From Diospyros lotus (lineage: Eukaryota; Streptophyta; Magnoliopsida; Ericales; Ebenaceae), in assembly GCF_014633365.1 (NCBI RefSeq), contig NC_068345.1, forward strand, positions 14,702,058 to 14,766,057: DNA of 64,000 nucleotides, read 5' to 3'. A program made the translations under genes and the position numbers. The notes beneath the pieces are model-generated. The model was given only the letters and a program-made list of their open reading frames with translations. It ran no database searches and had not been told where the DNA came from. Positions 12,201 through 24,200 of the stretch are shown piece after piece (position 1 is the first letter of the stretch; every line of letters begins with the position of its first letter).

Positions 12201-15200
12201 CTTTTTTCTTCATAATTCCTTGATTTCTTCTTTAATATGCGGTGGACATTTTGCACAAGGTTAAGTATTACGGAATCCTCCAACAATATGTTGCTTAGCT
12301 CTATAAATTCCTCCCTTTGTAATTTTTTTTCGCAAAAATTACATATTAGATCATTTGTGCTATTTGGATTGGCAAGACGAACATATTTCCAAGCTGGGTC
12401 TTTTCGATTACTAGCAATGCTACCACTAGAAGACTCCATAAATGACTAAAATTAAAAAAGAAAAAAAATACAACGGAGTGAATGCCGAAAGTTGGGCTAT
12501 CCAGTTACCCAAAGAAGACTCTTGATTTGTACAATTCCTAACACTCACCTAAAGGCCTAGCCTTATGATAGGAAAAAAACAGCTTTCTTCGCTTTCAGTT
12601 CCGCACCAAAAAGCACAGATGCGGCTCTCAATTGCTGCTTGAAAGCTGCCCCTAAGCTTAGTAAACATGAGACCTGTCAAGGTCCACTCTTCCCACTTGA
12701 TCCTGCAAGCCTATACTTCTTGCTTTGATGGCTGTCAAGTTCTGTCATCCAGTTACCCAGAAAGCTCCCGTTAGCTAGTAGCTTTGATGGCTGCAAGCCT
12801 ATTCAGTTCTGAAAGCTGCGAGCCTATACTCCTGGAATCGGTTGGTCGCTTGCTTGATTGGAAGGACTGCCGCTTTACTCTCTTAGCAATGGCTACTTGA
12901 ATCTTGTTATGTCCCAGTGGTAGTTTTGTAATTTTTTTGCAATTTCTATTGTAATAACCGCAGCCCACATGGGCCACTTGTAGCGAGAGCTAGAAGCTTC
13001 TTCCCATGGTTACAATATGAACTGTGGAAGGACCTACAAAAGGCTGATTACTTGAGGATGGGACTTCTATGTTGAATGAGAAGATCTTTCCCTCTTAAAT
13101 TCTTTATCTCTTCCCTTTCAATTCTCTCATTTTCTCTCCCATTCTGTCTCTATCTCTCTCTCGATCCTTCTAAATTCTGTTTTCTCAAGTCTTACCTCCG
13201 AGACTTGACATTTTGGTATCAAAGCCGGTCGTCCTTGGCCGAGATTCCAATATCAGAAGGTGTGTGATCGGTGAATTGTATCGAGCCAGAAGGAATTTCG
13301 AATGGCGGAAGGCACTAGGATGAAGCAGCTGGAGAATAGGATGGATGCGATGGAATTCGGAATGAATCAGACACAGGAGGCTGTAGCCCAGAGTAGAGAA
13401 GAAATAAGGGCAATCTGAGAAGAGCTGTGCGAAGATATGGCAACTTCTTGAGAAGGAGTACAACAAGAATTAGCAAGGAACGGGGAGAACATGGAGCAAT
13501 TTGGACAGAGAATCAACAGCATGTTCAACATGCTGTCGTCATTGCCTCAATTCCGATTACCCCTGGAATTCCCTCCCAAAATAGGTTCCGAGCAAGGAAT
13601 GGCAGGAGCAAGCCTCTTCCCGAGGCCACAAGCAATCACTGAAGCGGGAAACTCATACTACGAGAAGACGAGAGATTAGGTAAGAGAAGCTAATTCCCCT
13701 AGATCCAATCAAGGCCCAATGCCGCAATTGGAGATCCCTCTCTTTGAAGGATCCAAACCAAGGTGATGGATCCGCAGGTGTGAGAGATTCTTTCAGTTTT
13801 ATGGGGTAGTAGAGAATCAAAGGATCAATCTAGCTACTACCTACCTAAATGATTAAGCTGATGCCTGGTTTCAAGGCTGGTTTAGATCGAGGGGAATGAA
13901 TGTGAGGTGGATAGATTTTGCTAAAGAATTATGTGTAAGATTTGGTGAAAGAAACATGGCAGATATAGTAGAAGAATTCAACAAGCTTAAACAAAAGGGA
14001 TCAGTGACTAAGTATCAAGAGAGGTTTGAAGAATTAGGGGCACTAATGTGGAATGTGCAGCCTACATTAACAGACCAATACTTTGTGTCTAGTTTTATTA
14101 GCGGCCTCAAAGATGAATTAAGATCAATGGTAAAAATGATGATGTCTACCACAGTTAGACAAGCTGCAAAGAAGGTGAGACTTCAGGAGTTAACGTTGGA
14201 GGCCATCTACAAGAGGAATCGGGCACTGATCAGGCCCCTACCACCCAATAATCATACCTCAGGAGAAAATTCCAGAGCCTTAATGACTGGAAGGACAGTA
14301 AGTGGGCCTAGGGCCAATCCCAATCCTCTACGATCTACTACTATGGAGCAGAGGAGACTCATGGGGCTATGTTACAAGTGTGGAGAAAAGTTTGGGCTAG
14401 GACATATCTGCAGGAGACAATTGTTGAACATGGAAGGAGAAGAAAAGGACGAAGGTGAAGAAGGGGAGGAGATAATGGAAGGGGGGACTAGCCAAGAGGC
14501 AACAACAACCCATAACGTTGCGGAAACAGAGCAAGAAGGGGTGGAAATCTCATTTCATGCTCTCAGGTGAGGCATAACAGGAAAGATCATCAAGGTGCCA
14601 GGGAAATGGGGAGGAAAGGAAACTACTAGTACTAATTGATAGTGGTAGTACGCATAGCTTCCTAAATGAAGCTACGGCCTTAGAGTTGGGATGTAAGATG
14701 ATGGCCACCACTCCCTCATCAGTGACAGTGGCTAATGGTAGCAAAATGTATAGCCACAACAAGTGTGAAGGGTTCAAGTGGTTTATGCAAGGACAGTCGT
14801 TACAAAGTGATCTGAGAATACTTGAACTGGGAAGGTGTGACATAGTGTTAGGCGTTAATTGGATGCGAACTGTAAGTCCCCTCACATTTGACTTCAACAA
14901 ACTGGAAGTCACAGTGGATATGGGGAGTACCAAATTAACGCTGAAGGGCATCACAGAATAGGGAGTGTAAAATGATAGAGGGCGGCAAATTGAGGCTGAT
15001 GCAGAAGAAGAAAGGGCAGATTGCCGAATTATACTCTATTCATGTGCAGGAATGGGACGAGCAGGAAGGTAAAAAAGAGGTGAATGTACAAAGGAGGGAG
15101 AGCAACTTGGCCACCCTACAATCCTCACCTAAGGTACTCCTTCCTGATAACTTCCACTTACTCTTGCAAGAATTTCAAGACCTCTTTCCTGAACCCCAAT

Positions 15201-18200
15201 CACTGCCACCCAAAAGAGCCCTTGACCACTCTATACACCTTAAACCAAACTCACTAGCCATAAACATAAGTGCCTATAGATATTCACCCATCCAAAAAGC
15301 CGAGATAAAGAAGCAAATCTCTAATATGCTCTCTACCTCTATCATCAAACCTTCTCAAAGCCCATTTGCCTCTCCCGTGTTACTTATTAAAAAAATAAGA
15401 TGGGTCATGGAGGTTTTGTGTTGACTACCGTCAACTCAATACCAACACTATCAAAAACAAGTACCCGATACCCCTAATTGATGACCTCTTAGATGAATTG
15501 AATGGAGTACGCATTTTTTCTAAATTGGACCTGAGATTCGACTACCACCAAATCCGGATGACCCCTAATGACATACCCAAAACTGCATTTACTACTCATC
15601 AAGGGATGTATGAATTTGTGGTGATGCCCTTTGGGCTCACCAATGTCCCAGCCACTTTCCAAGCCCTAATGAACCAAGTTTTCCAGCCTTACTTGAGGAA
15701 ATTCATCCTAGTTTTCTGTGATGACATCCTCATGTACAACCCGAACTATGAACAACACCTAGTTCACCTTCATACCACCTTTGAGGTCTTGACTTCTAAC
15801 AAGTTGTATGTCAAGCTATCAAAGTGTACCTTTGCTGAAAAGAAAGTGGAATATCTAGGCCATATTATATCGAGAGAAAGAGTGAAGACTGATCCAAATA
15901 AGATCACAGCCATGGTAGAGTGGCCCAGGCCGCAAACAGTAAAAGAACTAAGGGGTTTCTTAGGGCTAACGGGTTACTACTAGAAGTTTATACAAGGTTA
16001 TGGCCCCATCAGCAAGCCCCTAATTGAACTTCTCAAGAAGGACAGTTTCCAATGGAATCCAAGAGCAGAGACAACTTTCTTAACACTTAAGAAGGCCATG
16101 ACAGAGGCACCAGTGCTAACTCTCCTAGATTTTTCTAAGAAGTTTGTGGTCGAAATAGATGCATGTGACAATGGGATAGGTGTGGTGTTAATGCAAAAGG
16201 GAAGGCCCTTATCGTACATTAGCCAAGCTTTAGCCCCTAGGCACCTAGGCCTAAGTGTGTATGACAAGGAACTACTAGCCGTGTTAGGAGTTGTTGATAA
16301 ATGGAGGCATTATCTAGAAGCAGGTGTCATGACCCTAGGGCTTAGCTAGGGTTTAGAAAGGAATTTGGATAAGAATTAAGAGGAAGGGAGAGCAGAAAGG
16401 GAGGGAAGGAAGACTAGAACAGAATTGAGGGAGAGAGAGAGAGAGAAGCCGTGAGAGAGTATTTAGAGAGGGAATTGAGATTCAAATCATTCATTAAGTC
16501 CTTTCTCTAACTACTCAAGCCTATTTATAGGCTTACAATTGAAGATGCTAACAACAACACTATAAAATGCAACTAATGTAACTAATAAGGAAAACACATG
16601 ACATGTATTACTAATATATCCTTGGGGTTCCTTGGGGTCATGACAATCCCCACCCTTCAAACAATTCTTGTCCCCAAGAATTGATAGTTGTTGACCCCAT
16701 TCCTCAACCAATTCCAGCCCTAGCAATCTGGTTTCTTCTTCGCCTTTTCTTGTGCTTATCTCGTATCTTCTTTTTCTTTTGCCTTTTCGTGTCATTTCCT
16801 TTAAAAACATTAGTACTATGACTTGTTGCAATAGCAAGTCCAGCCATCCCCCTCATCCTGATTTCCATGGAGAATGCTTCCAATTGATCCATTATAGCTG
16901 CAACCATATCATTTCCAATCATAGAAAGGAACTCCAACTTCGTTGCAAGCCAAAATCTGAATCGGCGTTGCAGCTCTCCAACTGAAAGAAGAATAAACAA
17001 AACAGCAAGAATTTTGTTCCCCTCAACAAAAATTTCTTCCAAGCACAAGCAGCCTCCGTTAATCTCTAACCAACCTTGAATTGTACTCCAATGGCCATTA
17101 ACTTTAATTAAAGCACCCTTTGAAGTAACAGCAAGACTATCACTCACAGCAGCTGCAGGATTGTGCAAGTCCTCAACCTCCTGCTTCTTCCTTTGGTCCA
17201 AGTCCTCGTTACGTGGCTGTCTTTCATCATTGGCACGGAACCTATCAGCAACGTCATCCTCATATTCCGAAGTTACTCCATCCGTTTCCTGCAAATATAA
17301 GCTGTAATTTTCGCTAATATCTATGTCCGATCTCTCTTTATTGCTGGAGTTTTCAGTTTTAATTGGCCAGTCCAGCTCCAAATTTTCCTCAGATTCTTGC
17401 TGGTCATAATTTGCAGTCTTAGAAGCTCCATCAATCAGTTGGCTGCCCTTAATATAACTGTTAGGCTGCAACTCTTGCTTTCTAAAAATGGCTTCCAAAG
17501 CGAGTTCCTGCAGCCTTGCTCTCTCGGCTGCCTCTTTCACAGTTGTCGGCATCATCATTCTGACCATTGACCTTAGTTTGTCCTTCAAACCACTAATAAA
17601 TCTTGATACAAAATAGTGCTCCGTTAGAGTTGGCTGAGCACTCCACAATAGGGACCTTAACTCCTCAAATCTATCCCAATAATCTGTCACCGATCCCTCC
17701 TGAATTAATTTGTTGAACTCCTTAGTCACCTTAATCATGTTCTTCTTCATCCCAAATTGGTCATGTAAATTTCCAGCGAGATCAGTCCACTTGATCTCCC
17801 ATTCCCTAGACATTGGAGTATGATTGGAAGTGTGGGAAGATGAACATCTTACTTGAATTTCCGATTTCAAGGCCTGTAGTTCCCTTGCCTCTTGCAAGCC
17901 ATAGGTCATAGGAAGGGTGCCATGTTTGGGCAAACTTGGATCAGCAGTCGGGGAGGAAAATCTGGTGACAACATGTTGAACATGTTGTTGATCCGCTGGA
18001 CATGTTGCTTCATCATCTTCTGATGCCTCTCCAAGTCTCTCTGCACTCTTTCTTGAGAGGTAGCTAGTCCCCAACGCATGTTTGCTTTGCTAGCTGCATT
18101 ATCCTCCCAGCTGTGGGTCATTGCCTTCTGCGTGACCTTATATTCCCTAGCTCCAAAATTCAGCTGTTGCTGCTGCCTTCGATAATCACTTGATCTTAGT

Positions 18201-21200
18201 CGCCACCAAGAACAATCTTCAGGTCCGATTCTTCTTCGTTGAACTTCTCGAATTTGTCGAAATTTCAAGAATCACTGCCCAATCCATTTCGTCACTTGTT
18301 GTGGTTTGACCATCCCAATTCCAAGCCGCAAAGCTTGAGTAACGATGCAGTAGCTGAGAATCAACTGCTGCAATTCTGCCTTCTAATAATCTGCTTCGTC
18401 TACTATTTCCGAACCCGACCACTCCTGCCTTTCACCTCAATCACATGCAATGAGTTTGCTGAAATCAAACTGATTTAAGGCTACCCCAGCGGAGTCAGAA
18501 TCGCTCGGCCACCGTGCATGGAAATACAAAATGTCGAACAAGACTAGCAGGAACGAGTCCCAGAATGATGCCAATCTCTGTAAAAACTTACTGTATATCG
18601 TCGGAATTCATTGCTCAACTCCCAAACCTACTGCCAAGGATTGTGGCGCCTTCACTACTCACCGAATCTAAGTAATTCTTGATCGCCACCCAATCACCGT
18701 CCACTATCTCGCTTCTGAAGCACTTCCGCTGCGTAACTCCTCTTCCTATCCAGTCTGAGTTTGTCACTGAAATCAATTGCATATGGCCGCGCATGTAGAT
18801 CCAATCCTCCCGTTCTGTATCAAATTCGTTGCGGCTCGGCTTCTTATTCTTCCAAATTCAATACCTCTAATCCGCAATTGAATTGACAATCATAGCCTAC
18901 AGTCCGTAAGAACTTGTTTCTCACAGTCACCCTCCTGCTTTGTGTTCGTAGCCAAGACAGCCTTCAATTTCCGAACCTAACGCTATGGTTTTGCCGATTG
19001 TCAAACTCGCTTGCGTCTTCTTGTCATCACTACAAATTCAAGACCGCTGGACTTACTTCCACACCGTGCCTTAACCACTCGCCAATCACGAGGATCCGTA
19101 ATCACCGAAATTTCACTTATCTCTGCCTTGGCTCACAATCGCTGAAATCTGCTTCACTTAGATCCATCGAGATCTAGATCTGCTTCGCCTCCAATTTTAG
19201 ACTTGATTAACTCAATCAAGTCAGCCGAAAATTTCCGCCAGACTGAACCGCACTCTGATGTTCAGCAATCGTTATTTCCTCTTCCACTTCACCCTAGTTT
19301 CGTCACTAGGACTCATGAAGCAGCCTAGAGCAGATTCTGCAACCTAGTGTCTCGATTGATTGAAATCACAACTGAGGAACGACGGCTCTGATACCAAATG
19401 TCATGACCCTAGGGTTTAGAAAGGAAATTGGATAAGAATTAAGAGGAAGGGAGAGCAGAAAAGGAGGGAAGGAAGAATAGAACAGAATTGAGGGGGAGAG
19501 AGAGAAAAGCCGTGAGAGAGTATTTAGAGAGGGAATTGAGATTCAAATCATTCATTAAGTCCTTTCTCTAACTACTCAAGACTATTTATAGGCTTACAAT
19601 TGAAGATGCTAACAACAACAACATAAAATGCAACTAATGCAACTAATAAGGAAAACACATGACATGTATTACTAATATATCCTTGGGGTTCCTTGGGGTC
19701 ATGACAGCAGGACCCTTCATTATGAAAACAGACCACGAGAGCTTGTAATTCCTGAACCAACAAAGGCTACACGCCCAGTTACAGAGGAAGGGAGTGTCCA
19801 AGTTAATGGAGATGGATTATACCATTGTGTATCGCAAGAGTAAGGAAAACGTGGTAGCTGATACCCTCACGAGAAGAGAAGAAAAAGGAGAGTGTAGATC
19901 AACAACGATTGTGGTACCCGAATGGGTTAAGGAGGTAACAAGAAGCTATGACCAAACACCGTGGGTGCAAGACCTAATAACTCAACTTGCAGTACAACCC
20001 ACGAGTAAACCAAGGTATACTATTTCCAATGGCCTGCTAAGGTTCAATGGCAGGGTAGTAGTGCGTGAGGATGAATCACTCAAAAGGCAGATCATAACCT
20101 CTCTACATGCTTCACCCATAAGAGGTCACTTGAGAATACAGGCCATTTATCAGAAGGTCAGACAAATGTTCTACTGGCCGGGGCAAAAGAAGGTGACGAT
20201 AAGTTTTATGCTGTCATGTAAAGTTTGCCAAAGGTGCAAGCATGAGAATGTGGCTTACCCAGGTTTGCTGCAACCCTTGGCAGTGCCCGATCAAGCATGG
20301 GAATGGATCTCTATGGACTTCATAAAAGGGCTACCCAAATCAGAGGGCAAGGATGTGGTGTTAGTGGTGGTAGATAGGCTGACTAAGTTCTCCCATTTCA
20401 TCAGTCTAACCCACCCCTTTTCAGCACAAGAAGTAGCAAGAAAATTCATGGATTCGGTAGTTAAATTACACGAGGTTCCGAAGTACATTGTCTCGGATAG
20501 AGACAAGATCTTCACAAGCATGTTTTGACAAGAATTGTTCAAAAGTATGGAGGTAGGGCTACACATGTCCACAACCTACCACCCCCAAACAGATAGCCAA
20601 ACAAAGAGAGTTAACTAGTGTTTAGAAGCTTACTTGAGATGCATGTGTTTCAACAGGCCAAGGAGTTGGAATAAATGGTTGTCATTACCTCAATAGTGGT
20701 ACAACTCTAGCCACCACAGTGCCATCAACAGGAGTCCTTTTGAAGCTATGTTTGGCTATAAACCACCCCTCTTACTAGCCTTATCGAGTTCTACAGCCAC
20801 CCTAGCTTCGGTGGAGCAGTACTTACAACAACAGCAGGGAGTTTTGAAGGAATTGAAGAGAGAATCGGCCATAGCCCAGAATAGAATGAAGCAGAATGCC
20901 GATAAGAAGAGGAGTAACAAAACCTTTGAGGTGGGGGACCAGGTCTACTTCAGAGTGAAGAGATCTATGCAACAGCCATTCACTGGCACCCTGGCATCTA
21001 AGCTAAGTCCAAAGTACTTTGGGCCATATACTGTCGAGACTAAAGTGGGATGGGTTGCCTACAAGCTCAAACTACCGCCACAAGTCCACATGCACCTTGT
21101 ATTTCATGTGTCTGCTCAAGAAAGCCATAAATCCCCAAGTGACAGTTAGTTCAGAGCTCCCCTATGATGGATGAGGAAGAGGAAGTGCCCGTGGAACCAC

Positions 21201-24200
21201 AAGCTATTCTGGACAAGAGGGTCTCATCTACCAGGGGTCGTTACCCTTAACTCAAGTGCTGGTCAGGTGGTCTCACATGGACCCTCATCACACCACTTGG
21301 GAGTACTTACCGAAATTGCTAACTCAATTCCTATGAGCTACCAGACTCCTACAGATTCTTGAGGACAATAATGTTTTCTAGGGGTGGAGAATGTTATCTC
21401 CCAATGGTAGTTTTGTAAATTTTTTGCAATTTCTATTGTAATAACCGCAGCCCACATGGGCCACTTGTAGCGAGAGCTAGAAGCTTCTTCCCACGGTTAC
21501 AATATGAACCGCGGAAGGGCCTATAAAAGGCCGATTACTTGAGGATGGGACTTCTATGTTGAATGAGAAGATCTTTCCCTCTTAAACTCTTTATCTCTAT
21601 TAGGCCCCCGGTTTTGCATACTTACTATAGGCGTCACAAGCATCCGAAGGGAGTTGAGGGTACAGCTGGAGGAAGCACCAATCAGCAGGTGCGCTAAGGG
21701 GTAGGATAGATATTTGGCTGGTTTGTGTAACAAACCAGCAGACACGCCTGCATAACCTAATACGGTTATGCAGGAGAGAGAAGGGAATAACAGCTTATAA
21801 AAGGGGTAGGAAGAGAGTGAGAAATGTGTGAAGAATTTGGAGTGATTGTAGGAGAGTTCTGGGCCTCTCGAACGCCCAGTTGCTGCTGTTCTTACTTTCA
21901 TTTTCTTGTAATTCCAATTTTGAAATACAATTCAATCTATTTCATCCTTTGGAGATCCTTCCTATCGGTTGGATCACATCATTTTGGTATGAGAGCAATA
22001 GTCGATCGCCATGGTAAACTTAACCGAGAGAGTGGGGGACCTGGAGGGGAAGGTTGACACGATGAGGGGAGAGATTCAAACCATCAACCGGAACGTAGCA
22101 GAAATGCTGGAGCAGTTTGCTATCATGCGCACAAGGTGGGACGAACAGGAACGAGAGCGGAAGGCTAAGGCTCATGGGAACGACTGGCCACCGGAATTGA
22201 CCCCAGATTCCGAAGTGACACCAGGAGGGGGTATGAGTCACAGAATGGAGGGAAGCATGAGCCCTGCATGGCGACCGGAGGGGAGAGGTAGGAGGTTGGA
22301 AATGCCTACCTTCGAAGGAGACAATCCAGACGACTGGATTTTCAGGGCGGAGAGATACTTCACGATCAACCAGCTCTCGGAGGATGAGAAGATAGAGTCC
22401 GCTGCATTATGCTTCGAGGCAGGGGCCCTCGCTTGGTTCCAGTGGGAGTCTAGGCGCAGGGGGATCCGTAGCTGGGAGGGGCTCAAACAGGGAATTCTTA
22501 ACCGATTCCGCCCAACTCAAGAAAGGTCGCTGGAAGAGAGGTTCCTTGCTCTGCGACAAGAAGGCACGGTTAAAGAAATATACGCTGATGTTTGAGGCAT
22601 TGGCGGTACCTGTGTCAGACGTCTTTGAGGCGTTCTTGGAAGGACATTTCATCAACGGCCTTCAGCCTAAAATTAAGGCTGAGATCAGGGTATTACAACC
22701 CAGAGGGTTGGATCGAGTCATGCTAATAGCGCAATGTATAGAGGATAAAAATGCAGCCGTCCTGAGCTGCAGTAGGGGGTTCGGATCAGTGGGAAGTAAA
22801 ATTCCCACCTACTCTACCACTAACACCGTTAGAATCCCTCCCACTCAATCCAGAAGCCCGACTCCTTATTCGAGAGCCTCGAACCAGGTGAGCAGTAAGC
22901 TACCAGTGGCCAAGAGTGGTAGTAATGTTCCTTTTAAACGGCTCAGTGAGGCTGAGTGGAAAGCCAAGAGGGAGAAGGGATTATGTTTCCGTTGTGATGA
23001 GAAATACTTGATTGGCCACAGGTGCAAGAACAAGGAGCTGCACGTTATGATGATCTATGATGAAGAGAAAGAGAGGGAAGGATCCGAAAGGGGAACCACG
23101 GAGGTGAGAGAAGACGAGGGAGGAGAGGAAATGCACCAAGGCAGTGAAATCATTGAACTCTCTATGAATTCGGTGGTTGGTTTAACAACACCGCAGACCA
23201 TGAAGCTACAAGGCGTTATCGAAGGGCAACCAGTAGTAGTACTGATCGAATGGGGGGGGGGGGGGCGACGCACAACTTTATAGCAGCCGAGTTAGTTCAA
23301 CGACTGGGACTGCCGCGAACAGAAACGACTGGTTATGGTGTTATCATGGGAACGGGAATGGCAGTGCAAGGGGACGGGATTTGCAAGGGGGTAAAGTTGC
23401 ATCTACAAAACTTGCAAATAGTGGAAGATTTTCTACCTCTGGAGCTGGGTAGCTCAGATGTAATTCTTGGGATGAAGTGGTTGGCTGCGGTGGGAAAAAT
23501 GAGAGTGGATTGGAAGGCCTTGACTATGAAGTTCCAGGTGGGGGGATTAGCCGTGACCTTGCAGGGAGACCCTAGCTTGAGCAAAAGCTTGGTATCCCTG
23601 AAGGCAATGATGAAGGCTTTCAAGGAGAATGGAGAAGGAGTGCTGCTTGAATTGGGAACGATGGCATCTGATTACAGTGACAAAACGGTCGAGATCCCAC
23701 CGTTCCTTAAGCAAGTGTTAGCTGAGTTCGAGGAGGTGCTTTCAACACTAAGGGCTGCCTCCTTCCAGAAAGAAGGATCATGCCATCAACCTGCTGCCAG
23801 GCACAATTTCGATCAGTGTGTGGCCCTACCGTTATCCCTATCTACAGAAAAACGAGATTGAAAAGATGGTAGGAGAGATGCTAGCCGCAGGGATCATACA
23901 ACCCAGTTCCAGCCCCTTTTCGAGCCCGATTCTGCTGGTCAAGAAGAAAGATGGAGGGTGGAGGTTTTGTGTGGATTATAGGGCATTAGATAAGGTGACA
24001 GTGGCCGACAAATTCCCAATTCCAGTGATTGAAGAGCTGCTAGATGAGCTTCATGGAGCCAAGGTCTTCTCCAAACTCGACCTTAAGTCCGGGTATCACC
24101 AAATTCGCGTCAAGGCAGAGGATATTCCAAAGACAGCATTCCGGACGCATGAAGGCCACTACGAATTCCTTGTAATGCCTTTTGGATTGACTAACGCGCC

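Larger units (their letters stand above)
5242..12439 (-). pseudogene. hAT transposase (BED / DUF659 / dimerisation), split and dead
   Basis: A hAT transposase cuts and pastes its own element. Pieces in coding order on the minus strand: BED zinc-finger start (12439 on; LICNFC), DUF659 (12157-11801, [10 protein letters not shown]; 11671-11471, [10 protein letters not shown]), a stretch near 11370-11000 with [20 protein letters not shown], then 9297-9053 ([20 protein letters not shown]), 8500-8350 (C-terminal dimerisation, [12 protein letters not shown]), and 5700-5242 ([18 protein letters not shown], an acidic tail). An in-frame TAG at the SSS end (about 5390) precedes the acidic tail. Frameshifts, stops and at least three insertions destroy the frame. 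Family assignment is secure. Confidence 0.85.
16325..19706 (-). mobile_element. Gag-only LTR element C (TR-GAG-like) inside gypsy A
   Basis: Complete 3,382-bp element with perfect 5-bp duplication GCAGG (16320-16324 and 19707-19711), interrupting the RNase H of gypsy A. The 5' LTR (minus) is 19399-19706 and the 3' LTR 16325-16645. Primer site complementary to initiator tRNA-Met at 19385-19396; purine tract at 16646-16660. The only long frame is a Gag; there is no pol. This is the structure described for plant TR-GAG elements, mobilised by an autonomous partner. Confidence 0.93.

Noticed and set aside
12771..12977. Minus frame spanning hAT1 and the LTR of gypsy A
   Set aside because: It crosses the AATCT junction between two elements, so it is accidental.
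16704..18074. 456-codon minus frame as a possible host gene
   Set aside because: It lies between two LTRs with a primer site and purine tract, and its core is retrotransposon Gag.
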